Shown here piece by piece: positions 27,071-38,757 of a stretch of 64,000 nucleotides of DNA (positions within the stretch are counted from its first letter, which is position 1; each line of letters opens with the position of its first letter). The position numbers were made by a program, and so were the translations under genes. The DNA is from Mycolicibacterium komanii. Its GTDB lineage: Bacteria > Actinomycetota > Actinomycetes > Mycobacteriales > Mycobacteriaceae. The notes under the pieces were generated by a model. The model had not been told where the DNA came from, ran no database searches, and saw only the letters and a program-made list of their open reading frames with translations. Location: positions 124,001-188,000 of the forward strand of contig NZ_CVTA01000065.1 in NCBI RefSeq assembly GCF_001050035.1. The letters run 5' to 3'.

Positions 27071-27076
27071 TAAAGT
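27071..27076 (+). promoter_or_regulatory. -10 (TAAAGT) of leaderless promoter, methyltransferase remnant
   Basis: TAAAGT ends 8 bases before GTG 27085. Confidence 0.5.
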
Positions 27077-27084
27077 GCTGTGCG

Positions 27085-27624
27085 GTGCCCGAACCCGACT
27101 TCCTCCGCGATACCCGTGACGGCTACAACGCCACCGCGACGGCGTATGCCGAAGCGTTCCACGACCATCTGCGAGACAAACCGATCGATCGCGCGATGCT
27201 GTCCGCATTCCTGTCTGCCAACATGATCAACGAAGCGCGACGGCTCAACCCAGGCTTGCCATTCGACGTCGGGTCGATGACGGATCTCCCCTACCCCGCG
27301 GGCCATTGCGGCGGCGTCTGCGCGTGGTACTCGACGATCCACATTCCCGAAGCGATGCTGCCGCAGGTGTTTTCGGAGTTTCACCGGGTGCTGCGACCTG
27401 GAGGCGGTGCGCTGTTGGCATTTCAGGTGGGCGACCGACCCCGGGTTCTCGAGGACGCGTTCGGCCAGCGGGTCGCCTTGACCTTCCATCGCCGACGGCC
27501 GGATGTGGTCGAGCGACTGTTGGCAGACGCAGGGCTCCGGCCGTACACCCGACTGATGCGCGAACCGGACGACGACGTCGAATCGACGCCGCAGGCCTAC
27601 CTCATCGTGCGCAAACTGCCGTGA
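27085..27624 (+). pseudogene. Methyltransferase-like gene lacking SAM motif I (probable in-frame deletion)
   Basis: 179 residues. The start (FLRDTRDGYNATATAYAEAF) and the second half (FDVGSMTDLPY, FHRVLRPGGGALLAF, ADAGLRPYTRLMRE) are typical of small class I SAM methyltransferases. The expected motif I (a D-x-G-C-G-x-G strand-turn) is missing: MLSAFLSAN runs straight into MINEARRLNPGL, where about 35-45 residues are normally found. The frame stays open, so it is either an inactive remnant or a protein without SAM binding. A good leaderless promoter is retained. The gene is flanked by 33-nt inverted repeats and has no counterpart at this site in the M. tuberculosis order. Confidence 0.75.
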
Positions 27625-27627
27625 ATC

Positions 27628-27660
27628 CGCGGCGTGTCGTGTGCAAACACGCACGCTCGC
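27628..27660 (-). repeat. 33-nt repeat, right copy of inverted pair
   Basis: Reverse complement of the element at 26995-27027 with two mismatches. It starts 3 bases after the stop of the methyltransferase remnant and ends 18 bases before the convergent desA3 stop, so it could also act as a terminator. Confidence 0.8.
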
Positions 27661-27678
27661 GGAATCAGCGGGCGGCAG

Positions 27679-28932
27679 CTATGCGGCGCGTTGGGCTCGG
27701 GCCTCCGCGCGGACGGCGCGCTTCTCGCGGCGACGGGCCCGCACCGCCGCGATCGACGATTTGAGGCCACGCCGTTCGGCCGGCTGAAGTTCGGCGAACA
27801 TCCGCTCGCTGCGCGTCTCCGGCGCATTGTCGGCCGTGTCGCGTAGGTACTTGTCCGGAAGAGACAGCTTGGCGATCGTTCGCCACGTCTTCCCGTACTG
27901 CAGCAGGAACGAACCCGTCGTGTACGGCAAGTCGTACTTGTCGCACACTTGCTGCACTCGAACCGAGATCTCGTGCAACCGGTTACTCGGAAGGTCCGGA
28001 TACAGATGGTGCTCGATCTGGTGGCACAGGTTGCCGCTCATGAACCGCAGCACCGGGCCGCCCTCGAAGTTGGCGCTGCCGAGCATCTGGCGCAGATACC
28101 ACTGCCCCTTGCTCTCACCGACCATGTCGGTCTTGGTGAATTTCTCTGCGCCGTCGGGGAAGTGGCCGCAGAAGATCACCGCATTCGACCAGACATTGCG
28201 GATCACGTTCGCCACCGCGTTCGCCGTCAGCGTCGACCTGTAGGTCGCACCGGGCGAAAGTGAGGTCAGCGCTGGGTAGGCGACGTAGTCCTTGACCACC
28301 TGCGCGCCCGCCTTGGCAGCGAATTCCCGCGCCCGGGTCTTGCTTTCGTCGCGATTGTCCCTGCCCTTGAAGATCTTGCCGAGCTCCACGTGCTGCAGGC
28401 CGACACCCCACTCGAAGCCGAGCGCGAGAATCGCGTTGTACAGCAGGTTGCCGAGGTTGAACGGCTTCCACTTCGTATCCCGGGTGACGCGCAGCAGTCC
28501 GTAGCCCACGTCGTCGTCCATCCCGAGGATGTTCGTGTACTTGTGGTGCATGAAGTTGTGGGTGAAGCGCCAGTGTTTGGCCGCCCCGCTCATGTCCCAC
28601 TCCCACGTCGAGGAGTGGATCTCGGGATCGTTCATCCAATCCCATTGACCGTGCATGACGTTGTGGCCGATCTCCATGTTCTCGATGATCTTGGCCACGC
28701 CCAGGGTCGCGGTGCCCGCCCACCATGCGGAGCGGCGTGAGCTCGCGGCCAGCATCAGTCGGCCTGCGATCTCGAGCGCACGCTGACCGGCGATGGTGCG
28801 GCGGATGTACCGCGCGTCGCGCTCACCGCGGGAGTCCTCGATGTCCTGCCGGATTGCGTCCAGTTCCACGGCCAGACTCTCGATATCCGCATCAGTCAGA
28901 TGTGCGAACTCGGGAACGTCAGTGATAGCCAT
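27679..28932 (-). CDS. desA3: DesA3, membrane stearoyl-CoA delta-9 desaturase
   Basis: 417-residue membrane di-iron desaturase. The three histidine boxes are HNVMHG (about 90), HNFMHH (about 125) and HQIEHHLYPDLP (about 325). It inserts the double bond that gives oleate, using electrons from the reductase encoded just upstream (Rv3230c type). ATG 28932 was chosen because AGGAGG lies 7 bases before it; a TTG two codons earlier would sit too close. An operator-like palindrome fills the 70-base gap to the reductase gene. The C-terminus is very basic. Confidence 0.95.
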   Translation of the reverse strand: MAITDVPEFAHLTDADIESLAVELDAIRQDIEDSRGERDARYIRRTIAGQRALEIAGRLMLAASSRRSAWWAGTATLGVAKIIENMEIGHNVMHGQWDWMNDPEIHSSTWEWDMSGAAKHWRFTHNFMHHKYTNILGMDDDVGYGLLRVTRDTKWKPFNLGNLLYNAILALGFEWGVGLQHVELGKIFKGRDNRDESKTRAREFAAKAGAQVVKDYVAYPALTSLSPGATYRSTLTANAVANVIRNVWSNAVIFCGHFPDGAEKFTKTDMVGESKGQWYLRQMLGSANFEGGPVLRFMSGNLCHQIEHHLYPDLPSNRLHEISVRVQQVCDKYDLPYTTGSFLLQYGKTWRTIAKLSLPDKYLRDTADNAPETRSERMFAELQPAERRGLKSSIAAVRARRREKRAVRAEARAQRAA

Positions 28933-28958
28933 CGTCAAGCCTCCTCTCGCGTGCCTAC

Positions 28959-28988
28959 GTTACCGTAACCTACGTACCCGTAGGTTAC
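28959..28988 (-). promoter_or_regulatory. Operator-like palindrome upstream of desA3
   Basis: GTAACCTACG (28965-28974) and CGTAGGTTAC (28979-28988) form a perfect 10-base inverted repeat with a 4-base spacer. A third half-site (GTTAC at 28959) adjoins it. A related sequence lies before the reductase gene. Confidence 0.7.
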
Positions 28989-29001
28989 CAGCCAGTAAAC
29001 C

Positions 29002-30132
29002 TCACACATCCAGCACACAATCGCCGGACGCTGCGGAGACGCAGGTCTGCACCCGGCTCCCCGGTTCGTGCTCGACACCGGTGCGCAGGTCGCGGACATG
29101 GCCTTCGACGAGGCCCACCACGCACGACTGGCAGATGCCCATGCGGCATCCGAACGGCATGCGAATGCCGGCCTCTTCGCCCGCCTCCATCAGCGGTGTC
29201 GCGGCGTCGACCTCGACCGTCTTGCCGCTGCGCGCGAACTCCACGGTTCCGCCCTGCCCGTGCACCGCGGCTTTGGACACGGCGAACCGCTCGAGGTGCA
29301 GGCGCTCGGCGAGCCCGGCGGCCGCCCAACTCCGCTGGGCCGCATCGAGCATGCCCTCCGGACCACACGCCCACGTCTGGCGCTCGCGCCAGTCGGGCAC
29401 CTCGTCGTCGAGCCGCGACAGGTCCATCCGGCCTTGGCTTCGCGTCGCGCGCACCCGTAGCCGGTAGCCGTCGTGCGCATCGGCCAGCTCGGCAAGCTCG
29501 GTGGCAAACATGACGTCGGATTCCGTTGGCGCGGAATGCAAATGAACGATGTCGGTGATCTGATCGCGCCGGACAAGCGTGCGCAGCATCGACATCACAG
29601 GCGTGATGCCGGATCCGCCGGTGAGGAACAGCACCTTCGACGGGGCGGGATCGGGCATGACGAAGTTGCCCTGCGGCGCGGCCAGCCGCACGATCGTGCC
29701 CGGCGCGAGCCCGTCGACGAGATGCGTCGACAAGAACCCTTCGGGCATGGCCTTGACCGTGATCGTGATGGTGCGGATGGTGCGCGACGGGGCCGAGGTC
29801 AGCGAATAGGACCGCCAGCGCCAGCGACCGTCGATCTGCACACCGATGCCGATGTACTGGCCGGGCTGGTAGTCGAACGAGAAGCCCCATCCGGGCTTGA
29901 TGACCAGCGTCGCCGAATCCTCGGTCTCCCGCCGGACGTCGAGCACTCGCCCGCGCAGCTCGCGCGCCGACCACAGGGGGTTGGCGAGCTGAAGATAGTC
30001 ATCGGGAAGCAGCGGCGTCGTGATCCGGCTCGCGATGGTGCGCAGGGCCCGCAGGCCCGGATTGCCGGAGGTGACGGTCGGACGCACGGTGTCGGCGACG
30101 TTGGCCGAGACTTTGACGTGATTCTTGGCCAT
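29002..30132 (-). CDS. Ferredoxin reductase-type electron donor of DesA3 (Rv3230c-like)
   Basis: 376 residues: FAD-binding domain (RSYSLTSAP near 125), NAD(P)H domain ([13 protein letters not shown] near 195, WACGPEGML) and a C-terminal plant-type 2Fe-2S domain with cysteines in [14 protein letters not shown] plus VQTCVS. It passes electrons from NADPH to DesA3, as shown for the M. tuberculosis pair. ATG 30132 is preceded by an operator-like element. desA3 follows after 70 bases with its own copy of the operator. Confidence 0.93.
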   Translation of the reverse strand: MAKNHVKVSANVADTVRPTVTSGNPGLRALRTIASRITTPLLPDDYLQLANPLWSARELRGRVLDVRRETEDSATLVIKPGWGFSFDYQPGQYIGIGVQIDGRWRWRSYSLTSAPSRTIRTITITVKAMPEGFLSTHLVDGLAPGTIVRLAAPQGNFVMPDPAPSKVLFLTGGSGITPVMSMLRTLVRRDQITDIVHLHSAPTESDVMFATELAELADAHDGYRLRVRATRSQGRMDLSRLDDEVPDWRERQTWACGPEGMLDAAQRSWAAAGLAERLHLERFAVSKAAVHGQGGTVEFARSGKTVEVDAATPLMEAGEEAGIRMPFGCRMGICQSCVVGLVEGHVRDLRTGVEHEPGSRVQTCVSAASGDCVLDV

Positions 30133-30140
30133 GAACCTAC

Positions 30141-30164
30141 GGTACCGTAACCTACGCTCCCGTA
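30141..30164 (-). promoter_or_regulatory. Second copy of the desA3-type operator, upstream of reductase gene
   Basis: GGTACCGTAACCTACG followed by CTCCCGTA shares ACCGTAACCTACG-N2-CCCGTA with the desA3 element; the outer right arm is degenerate. It lies 9 bases before the start codon. Confidence 0.6.
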
Positions 30165-30193
30165 TCCAGCCGGAGATCGGGCTGGCCGACCGC

Positions 30194-30691
30194 TCAGAGC
30201 AGTTCGAGCAGGAACGGCAACTCCTGCGGCGCGTACCAGGCCAGGTCGTGGTCTTGCGCGTCGCCGACGACGAACTCCGCGTCCTCGTCGCCGAGATCCG
30301 CGTCGTCGACGGCCTCGATCGCGGGCAGCACCGCGGATTCGGCCTCCGCGTTGTCGACGTAGGCGGCGATGACGTCGTCGAACGAGATGGGTCCGGCCAG
30401 CCGCACCACGGCATCGTCGAGATCCGGGCGCACCGTCGCGTCGTCGACCTCGGCCTCCACCACCGCGCGCCGCGGCGGCAGGTCACCCACCCCTTCGCCG
30501 GCGAGCAGGCGCAGCGAGGCCATCGCGGCCTCCTGGCGCGCCACCTCGGCGAGCTCCTCGTCGTCGCCCTCGGCGTAGGACTCGCGCAGCGCGTGCGTCA
30601 CAGCGAACGCAGTACCGCTGCGGGCATGCATCACCCGGTCGGCAACGAGCTGTTGCAGCATGGTCAGGGTCGCGGGGATGTAGACGCGCAC
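30194..30691 (-). CDS. DUF6912 family protein, Rv3231c-like
   Basis: 165-residue acidic protein starting [15 protein letters not shown]. No catalytic motif is apparent. The second half is rich in Asp, Glu and Ala. It is conserved at this place in M. tuberculosis, upstream of the reductase-desaturase pair on the same strand, 61 bases away. GTG 30691 lies 6 bases after TAATCT, so a leaderless message is likely. Function unknown. Confidence 0.8.
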   Translation of the reverse strand: MRVYIPATLTMLQQLVADRVMHARSGTAFAVTHALRESYAEGDDEELAEVARQEAAMASLRLLAGEGVGDLPPRRAVVEAEVDDATVRPDLDDAVVRLAGPISFDDVIAAYVDNAEAESAVLPAIEAVDDADLGDEDAEFVVGDAQDHDLAWYAPQELPFLLELL

Positions 30692-30697
30692 CAGGCG

Positions 30698-30703
30698 AGA
30701 TTA
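30698..30703 (-). promoter_or_regulatory. -10 (TAATCT) of leaderless promoter overlapping BCCT stop codon
   Basis: TAATCT, 6 bases before GTG 30691. Its first three bases are the TAA stop of the upstream BCCT transporter gene. Confidence 0.5.
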
Positions 30704-32455
30704 GTCGGCAGCCGTCTTCTCGCTCGCCGGATCCTTCTCCACCGAGATCACGAAGTCGTCGCCGTGCTCGGTCACCCCCTGGATGACCGCGGTGTCGACG
30801 GCTTCCTTGGCGTACTGCTGGCGGACCATCATCGGGTCGCGGCGCAGGTCCTTGACCAGGCCCACCGCCAGGCCGACCATCACGACCACGAACGGCAACG
30901 CGGCGAGGATCGTGATGGTCTGCAAGCCGTTCAGCGCGTCCTCCCCGCCGACCAGCAGCATCACCGCGGCGACGGCACCGGTCGCCACACCCCAGAAGAT
31001 GACGGTGCCGCGACCGGGTTTGATCGTGCCGCGCTCGGACAGGGAACCCATCACCACCGACGCGGCGTCGGCTCCGGACACGAAGAAGATCGCGACCAGC
31101 AACATCACCAGAACGCTGGCGATCGTGGCGATCGGATACTGGTCGAGCAGGCCGAACAGCTGAGCCTCGATGCTTCCCTCACCGGCGAGGTCCACACCCT
31201 CCTGCTGCTTGCGGATGGCCGAACCCCCGAACACCGCGAACCACACGAGCGACACCAGGCTCGGCACCAGCAATACACCAGTGACGAATTGGCGGATGGT
31301 GCGCCCGCGGGAGATCCGCGCGATGAACATCCCGACGAACGGCGTCCACGACACCCACCATGCCCAGTAGAAGATCGTCCACGTCTGTAGCCACTCATTG
31401 ACGTCAGAGCCCTCGGCGCCAGTGCGCGCGGACATCATCGCGAGGTCGGCCATGTAACTGCCCAGCGATGTCGGCAGCAGATTGAGAATGAAAACCGTTG
31501 GGCCCACGACGAATACGAAGAGGGCGAGGATAAGGGCCAGCACCATGTTGATGTTGGACAGCCACTGGATGCCGCGCGCGACGCCCGAGACCGCCGAGAG
31601 CACGAAGGCGATTGTGAGCACCGTGATGATGACGACGAGGATCGTGTTGCCCGTCTCGCCGATGCCACCGACGATCTGCAATCCGCTGCGGATCTGCAGC
31701 GCGCCGAGGCCGAGCGAGGCGGCCGAGCCGAACAGGGTGGCGAAGATCGCCAGCATGTCGATGACCTTGCCCAGCGGTCCGTTCGCGCGGTTGCCCAGCA
31801 AGGGTTCGAAGGCGGCGCTGATCAACTGCAGCCTGCCCTTGCGGTAGACGCCGTAGCTGATCGCCAGGCCCACGACCGCGTAGATCGCCCACGGGTGCAA
31901 CGACCAGTGGAACAGCGTCGTGGCCATCGCGGTCTGCACGGCCTCGGGGTTACCGGCGGGACCGGTGCCGGGCGGCGGCGTCGCGAAGTGCGACAGCGGT
32001 TCGGCCACCCCGAAGAACATCAGGCCGATACCCATGCCCGCGCTGAACATCATCGCGACCCAGGACACCCCGTGGAACTCGGGTTCTTCGTCGTCGCGCC
32101 CCAGCGGGATCGCGCCGAAGCGGCCGAGCGCGAGCCACAGGATGAAGACGACGAAACCCGAGGCGGTCAGCACGAACAGCCAGCCGGTGTTGTTCATCAC
32201 CCACGTCAGCGCGCTGTCCGACGCCGACGCCAGCGACGAGGTGCTGACGAAGCCCCATGTCAGAAAGCCGATGGCGATGACGGCGGTGACTCCGAAGACG
32301 ATCCAGTCGACGCCCCGGGACCGGGTGACGGCGTCGTCGCGGGGCGGCTGGTCGAGCGCCGGGTGAGGGACCACGTCCTGGTTGGGCGATCTGAGTGCCC
32401 GGCGCGTCGCGGCCCTGGTCTTTCCTGTCGTCTCGTTCTCTGCGCTCGTCGTCAT
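30701..32455 (-). CDS. BCCT-family glycine betaine/choline/carnitine transporter
   Basis: 584-residue, twelve-helix sodium- or proton-coupled transporter for quaternary ammonium compounds. The family's Trp-rich signature is WAWWVSWTPFVGMFIARISR, and MGIGLMFFGVAEP marks helix 3. The hydrophilic N-terminus of about 50 residues and the charged C-terminus may sense osmotic state as in BetP. ATG 32455 chosen; the frame runs 39 bases further without a good start. At this site M. tuberculosis has ppk2 (Rv3232c) instead, so the gene is a lineage-specific replacement or insertion. Confidence 0.93.
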   Translation of the reverse strand: MTTSAENETTGKTRAATRRALRSPNQDVVPHPALDQPPRDDAVTRSRGVDWIVFGVTAVIAIGFLTWGFVSTSSLASASDSALTWVMNNTGWLFVLTASGFVVFILWLALGRFGAIPLGRDDEEPEFHGVSWVAMMFSAGMGIGLMFFGVAEPLSHFATPPPGTGPAGNPEAVQTAMATTLFHWSLHPWAIYAVVGLAISYGVYRKGRLQLISAAFEPLLGNRANGPLGKVIDMLAIFATLFGSAASLGLGALQIRSGLQIVGGIGETGNTILVVIITVLTIAFVLSAVSGVARGIQWLSNINMVLALILALFVFVVGPTVFILNLLPTSLGSYMADLAMMSARTGAEGSDVNEWLQTWTIFYWAWWVSWTPFVGMFIARISRGRTIRQFVTGVLLVPSLVSLVWFAVFGGSAIRKQQEGVDLAGEGSIEAQLFGLLDQYPIATIASVLVMLLVAIFFVSGADAASVVMGSLSERGTIKPGRGTVIFWGVATGAVAAVMLLVGGEDALNGLQTITILAALPFVVVMVGLAVGLVKDLRRDPMMVRQQYAKEAVDTAVIQGVTEHGDDFVISVEKDPASEKTAAD

Positions 32456-32516
32456 GGTGACCCAATTCGACCTTGCTGGCCGCGCGCGAGTCAATCCGGC
32501 AAACGCAGCGTTTGTG

Positions 32517-33926
32517 TTATTGCGCCGCTTCTAGCAGTTCTTCCAGGGACTCACGCAGCAGATCGGGCAAAACATCGACGTCGCTCATGGCGTCGCGGTC
32601 GGCGTTGATGCCGAAGTAGACCGTGCCGTTGTAGGACGTCACACCCATCGCCAGCACCTGGTTGCTCAGCAGCGGAGGCACCGCGTAGGTCTCGAGCAAT
32701 TTGGTGCCCGCGATGTACATCTGGTGCTGCGCGCCGGGCACGTTGGTGATCAGCAGGTTGAATTGGCGCGCGGAGAAGGTGGTGGCGACGCGGATGCCCA
32801 TGGCGTGCAGCGTCGGCGGCGCGAACCCCGACAGGGTGACGATGGTGCGCGCGTCGACCAGGCTCGCGGCGGTCGACGCGGACTCGGTGGCGTGCGCGAT
32901 CTGGGAGAGCCGCACCACCGGATTGCCCTCGCCGACGGGAAGGTCGACGAGGAACGGCGTCACCTCGCTGATCGCCTGGCCCGGGCCGGTCGCGTCGAGT
33001 TCGGCGTCCGGGTACACCGACATGGGCGCCATCGCGCGCACCCTCGTCGTCGAGGTCACCGGTTCGCCGCGCGACATCAGCCAGTTGCGCAATGCGCCGG
33101 CCACCACGGCCAGCACCACATCGTTGACGTCGCAGTCGTAGCGGGCGCGCACCGCGCGAAAGTCCTCGAGCCGCCCGGTGGCGACCGTGAACCGCCGGTT
33201 GCGCGAGACGGTGGTGTTCAGCGGGCTGCTCGGCGCGGTACCCCGCGCGACCGTGCGGGCCACCTCGACGAACCGGCGCCCCATGTTGACCAGCTGGCCC
33301 GCGTTGGTCGCGACGTCGACGACGGCGGAGCGGACGGCGCCGATCTGTTCGGCCGGACGCATGATCCACTCACCGATCGCACCGAGCAGCAATTGCCGAT
33401 CGCTGGGTTCGCGCAACGGGATCCAGATGTCTTCGCCGAACTCCGGCGGCTTCTGCGTGCGGTCGGCGATGACGTGACCGATCTCCAGCGCCGTCATCCC
33501 GTTCACCAACGCCTGGTGCGATTTGGTGTAGATCGCGATCCGGTTCTTGGCCAGGCCTTCGATCAGGTACATCTCCCACAGCGGGCGCGACCGGTCCAGC
33601 GGGCGCGACCCGAGCCGGGCGATGAGCTCGTGCAGTTGCGCGTCGCTGCCCGGCGAGGGCAGTGCCGACCGCCGGATGTGGTAGGTGATGTCGAAGTCCG
33701 GATCGTCCACCCACACCGGACGCGCCAGCCCCAGCGTCACCTCGCGCACCTTCTGGCGGTAACGGGGTATCTGTGGCAACCGCTGTTCGACGGTGGCCAG
33801 CAGGGTCTCGTAGCTCAGCCCGCTGCGCGGTTTGCGAAGGATAGCCAGCGATCCGACGTACATCGGTGTCGACGTGTTCTCCAGGTGGTAGAACGACGCA
33901 TCCGCCGTCGACAACCGGGTGACCAT
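32517..33926 (-). CDS. WS/DGAT-family protein with altered catalytic motif (Tgs3-like)
   Basis: 469 residues with the two-domain layout of bacterial wax ester synthase/diacylglycerol acyltransferases: LSTADASFYHLE at the start, MYLIEGL near 115, NVPG near 385 and the C-terminal DLLRESLEELL. The catalytic HHxxxDG is replaced by HQALVNG (SHQALVNGMTALE), so the second His and the Asp are both lost. The position corresponds to Rv3233c/Rv3234c (tgs3). Triacylglycerol synthesis should not be assumed; a structural or regulatory role, or a different chemistry, is possible. Confidence 0.85.
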   Translation of the reverse strand: MVTRLSTADASFYHLENTSTPMYVGSLAILRKPRSGLSYETLLATVEQRLPQIPRYRQKVREVTLGLARPVWVDDPDFDITYHIRRSALPSPGSDAQLHELIARLGSRPLDRSRPLWEMYLIEGLAKNRIAIYTKSHQALVNGMTALEIGHVIADRTQKPPEFGEDIWIPLREPSDRQLLLGAIGEWIMRPAEQIGAVRSAVVDVATNAGQLVNMGRRFVEVARTVARGTAPSSPLNTTVSRNRRFTVATGRLEDFRAVRARYDCDVNDVVLAVVAGALRNWLMSRGEPVTSTTRVRAMAPMSVYPDAELDATGPGQAISEVTPFLVDLPVGEGNPVVRLSQIAHATESASTAASLVDARTIVTLSGFAPPTLHAMGIRVATTFSARQFNLLITNVPGAQHQMYIAGTKLLETYAVPPLLSNQVLAMGVTSYNGTVYFGINADRDAMSDVDVLPDLLRESLEELLEAAQ

Positions 33927-34116
33927 CGCGACGTCGTCCCTCCCCTGTACTGCCGCGGTTCGACCGCGTGTGCCGAAGTCCCCGCCACGCTATAGGCAAA
34001 CCCTGCGGACGCGCATCACGGGTGCGTCTCGGTGTCTGTGAGCCGTGCGATCATGAAGAGGTCTGCCACTCTCCAGCAGACGGGTCCTGTCTCGTCGATT
34101 GACTGGAGATCGTGTT

Positions 34117-34656
34117 GTGACACCATTTTGCACACCTGCCGGGCAGGCCGCTCCCGTACCCGATGGCGAGCGACGAATGCCGTTGGTGGCGCCGGTCATC
34201 GACTGCGAACCGCCGCCGGTCGGTGTAAGTGCCTGCGCTCCGCCGTCGCCAAAAAGCCTGCACCGCCGCCCATCCGGCGGATGGGGCACGGGTGTGCGAG
34301 CGGCGCACCTGCGGCGCGCGGCACCCATGCCGCCCGAGCCCGCTCCGTCGCGCGGCGCGGTCGTGTTCGCCGACGCGGCGCTGCGCCGGGTGCTCGAGGT
34401 GATCGACCGGCGCCGACCGCTGGCGCAGTTGCGTCCGCTGCTGGCACCGGCGCTCATCGAGACCGTGCTCGCGATGACCCGGCACGGCCACGCGACCGTG
34501 GCCACGCTGCGCCGCGTCCGGTTGCGTGTGGTCGACGACGGTGCGGCCGCCGAGGTTTTCGGCACTTACAGTCGCGGACAGCGCATCCGCGCGATCGCGG
34601 CGCGGATCGCGTACGACGGTCAGCGCTGGCGGGTGGTCGCGCTGCAGATCGGTTGA
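34117..34656 (+). CDS. DUF6459/Rv3235-family protein
   Basis: About 179 residues. A proline-rich, low-complexity N-terminal half leads to a conserved C-terminal domain (FADAALRRVLEVIDRRRPLA, then LRRVRLRVVDDGAAAEVFGT and RWRVVALQIG). This domain family occurs near secA in actinobacteria and has no function known to me. GTG 34117 follows GGAGAT; a TTG at 34099 is an alternative. The gene is 17 bases upstream of the SRPBCC gene and divergent from the WS/DGAT-like gene. Confidence 0.75.
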   Translation: MTPFCTPAGQAAPVPDGERRMPLVAPVIDCEPPPVGVSACAPPSPKSLHRRPSGGWGTGVRAAHLRRAAPMPPEPAPSRGAVVFADAALRRVLEVIDRRRPLAQLRPLLAPALIETVLAMTRHGHATVATLRRVRLRVVDDGAAAEVFGTYSRGQRIRAIAARIAYDGQRWRVVALQIG

Positions 34657-34660
34657 GCGT

Positions 34661-34666
34661 TAGCCT
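34661..34666 (+). promoter_or_regulatory. -10 (TAGCCT) of leaderless promoter, SRPBCC gene
   Basis: TAGCCT ends 7 bases before GTG 34674, just past the preceding stop codon. Confidence 0.45.
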
Positions 34667-34673
34667 GCTCGAC

Positions 34674-35140
34674 GTGCAGGGAAACTCGATCAGCGTGGAG
34701 CGCGTCATCAAGGCGCCCGCGGCCGCGATATTCGCGTTGCTCGCCGACGCCGGGCGCCATGCGGCCTTCGACGGCTCGGGCACCGTCGGTCACGCCCCCG
34801 CCGGGGAGTCCCAACCGCTGTCCGCCGGAACGAAATTCGGTATGGCGATGCGGGGCCGGCCCGAGTCGCTGTTCTTGCCGTACCGGACCACCAACACCGT
34901 CGTCGAGTTCGAACCCGACCGCCGCATCGCGTGGAAGACGACGATGGGCCCGCTCGGGCTGATCGGCGGGCGCATCTGGCGCTACGAACTCGAACCGACG
35001 TCGGACGGCACGCTGGTGCGCGAAACCTGGGACGTCTCCGAAGACCGGCAACGCCTCGTGCTCAAGATGGGCGCGACACCAAAACAGGCCGAGGGCGGGA
35101 TGCGGGCCACCCTGGGTCGCATCGCCGCCCTCGTCGAGCC

Positions 35141-35144
<4 letters not shown>
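34674..35144 (+). CDS. SRPBCC (START-like) domain protein
   Basis: 156 residues of the polyketide-cyclase/START-like fold: the N-terminal strand [22 protein letters not shown] is diagnostic, and [20 protein letters not shown] forms the later strands. These proteins bind hydrophobic ligands; no ligand is known. The final four bases overlap the end of the convergent secA1 gene: TTAA serves as both stop codons. Confidence 0.85.
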
Positions 35145-37963
<2,819 letters not shown>

Positions 37964-38049
37964 GCTAGTTCCCCTATGGGTTGGAAGTCTTGAGCTGAAC
38001 CCATGGTAGGTGACATGCGCCCCGACCCGGCCACGCTACGTCGGGCCAG

Positions 38050-38096
38050 GCAAAATCGCGGCCCTGCCCGGCTCGGGTGAGCCGGACCGGGCCGCG
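38050..38096 (-). terminator. Rho-independent terminator of hpf
   Basis: On the minus strand, directly after the hpf stop: CGCGGCCC pairs with GGGCCGCG (38057-38064 and 38089-38096), with an inner CGGCTC/GAGCCG stem and GGGT loop, followed by ATTTTGCC. It separates hpf from secA1. Confidence 0.8.
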
Positions 38097-38100
38097 AGGA

Positions 38101-38757
38101 TCAGGCGAGCCGAATCAGGCCGTAGTCGTACGCGTGTCTGCGGTACACGACGGACGGCCGGTCGGTCTCTTTGTCGTGGAACAGGAAGAAATCGTGGCCG
38201 ACCAGTTCCATCTGCGACAGCGCGTCGTCGACGGTCATCGGGGTGGCCGGGTGCTCCTTGACCCGCACGATGCGGCCGGGTTCGTGTTCCTCGAGCGCCG
38301 CGCCGTCGTGTTCGGCCGGTGCGGGCTCGGGTTGCGGGGCGACCGCCGTGGCCTTGGCCACCGACACCGGGGTCTTGTCGCCGTAGTGGATCTTGCGCCG
38401 GTCACGCGCGCGGCGCAGTCGTTCGGCGAGCTTGTCCACCGCCGACTCCATGGCGCCGTAGAAGCTGTCGGCGCAAGCTTCGGCACGGACGACAGGGCCG
38501 CGGCCGCGGGCGGTGATCTCCACGTGTTGACAGTTCTTGCGTTGACGTCGGTTGCGCTCGTGGTCGAGCTCGACGTCGAACAGATAGATCGTGCGGTCGA
38601 ATCGTTCCAGGCGTGACAGTTTCTCTGCGACGTACTTGCGGAAGTGGTCGGGGATCTCGACGTTTCGGCCCGTGACCGCGACCTCGGCTTGCGGTCGAGG
38701 TTCGGGCGTTTCGTCCTCGATCACCATCGTGCGGGAGTCCAGGGATTGGCTTGACAT
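38101..38757 (-). CDS. hpf: Long-form ribosome hibernation promoting factor (mycobacterial protein Y)
   Basis: 218 residues: an N-terminal S30AE domain (about 25-125, VTGRNVEIPDHFRKYVAEKL) and a C-terminal dimerisation domain (about 165-218, MTVDDALSQMELVGHDFFLF). It binds the 30S decoding centre and protects idle ribosomes; the M. smegmatis homologue at this locus (MPY) acts under zinc limitation. ATG 38757 fits the family start; the frame extends to 38838. A 287-base upstream region without a gene holds a small stem-loop (38785-38800). Confidence 0.9.
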   Translation of the reverse strand: MSSQSLDSRTMVIEDETPEPRPQAEVAVTGRNVEIPDHFRKYVAEKLSRLERFDRTIYLFDVELDHERNRRQRKNCQHVEITARGRGPVVRAEACADSFYGAMESAVDKLAERLRRARDRRKIHYGDKTPVSVAKATAVAPQPEPAPAEHDGAALEEHEPGRIVRVKEHPATPMTVDDALSQMELVGHDFFLFHDKETDRPSVVYRRHAYDYGLIRLA

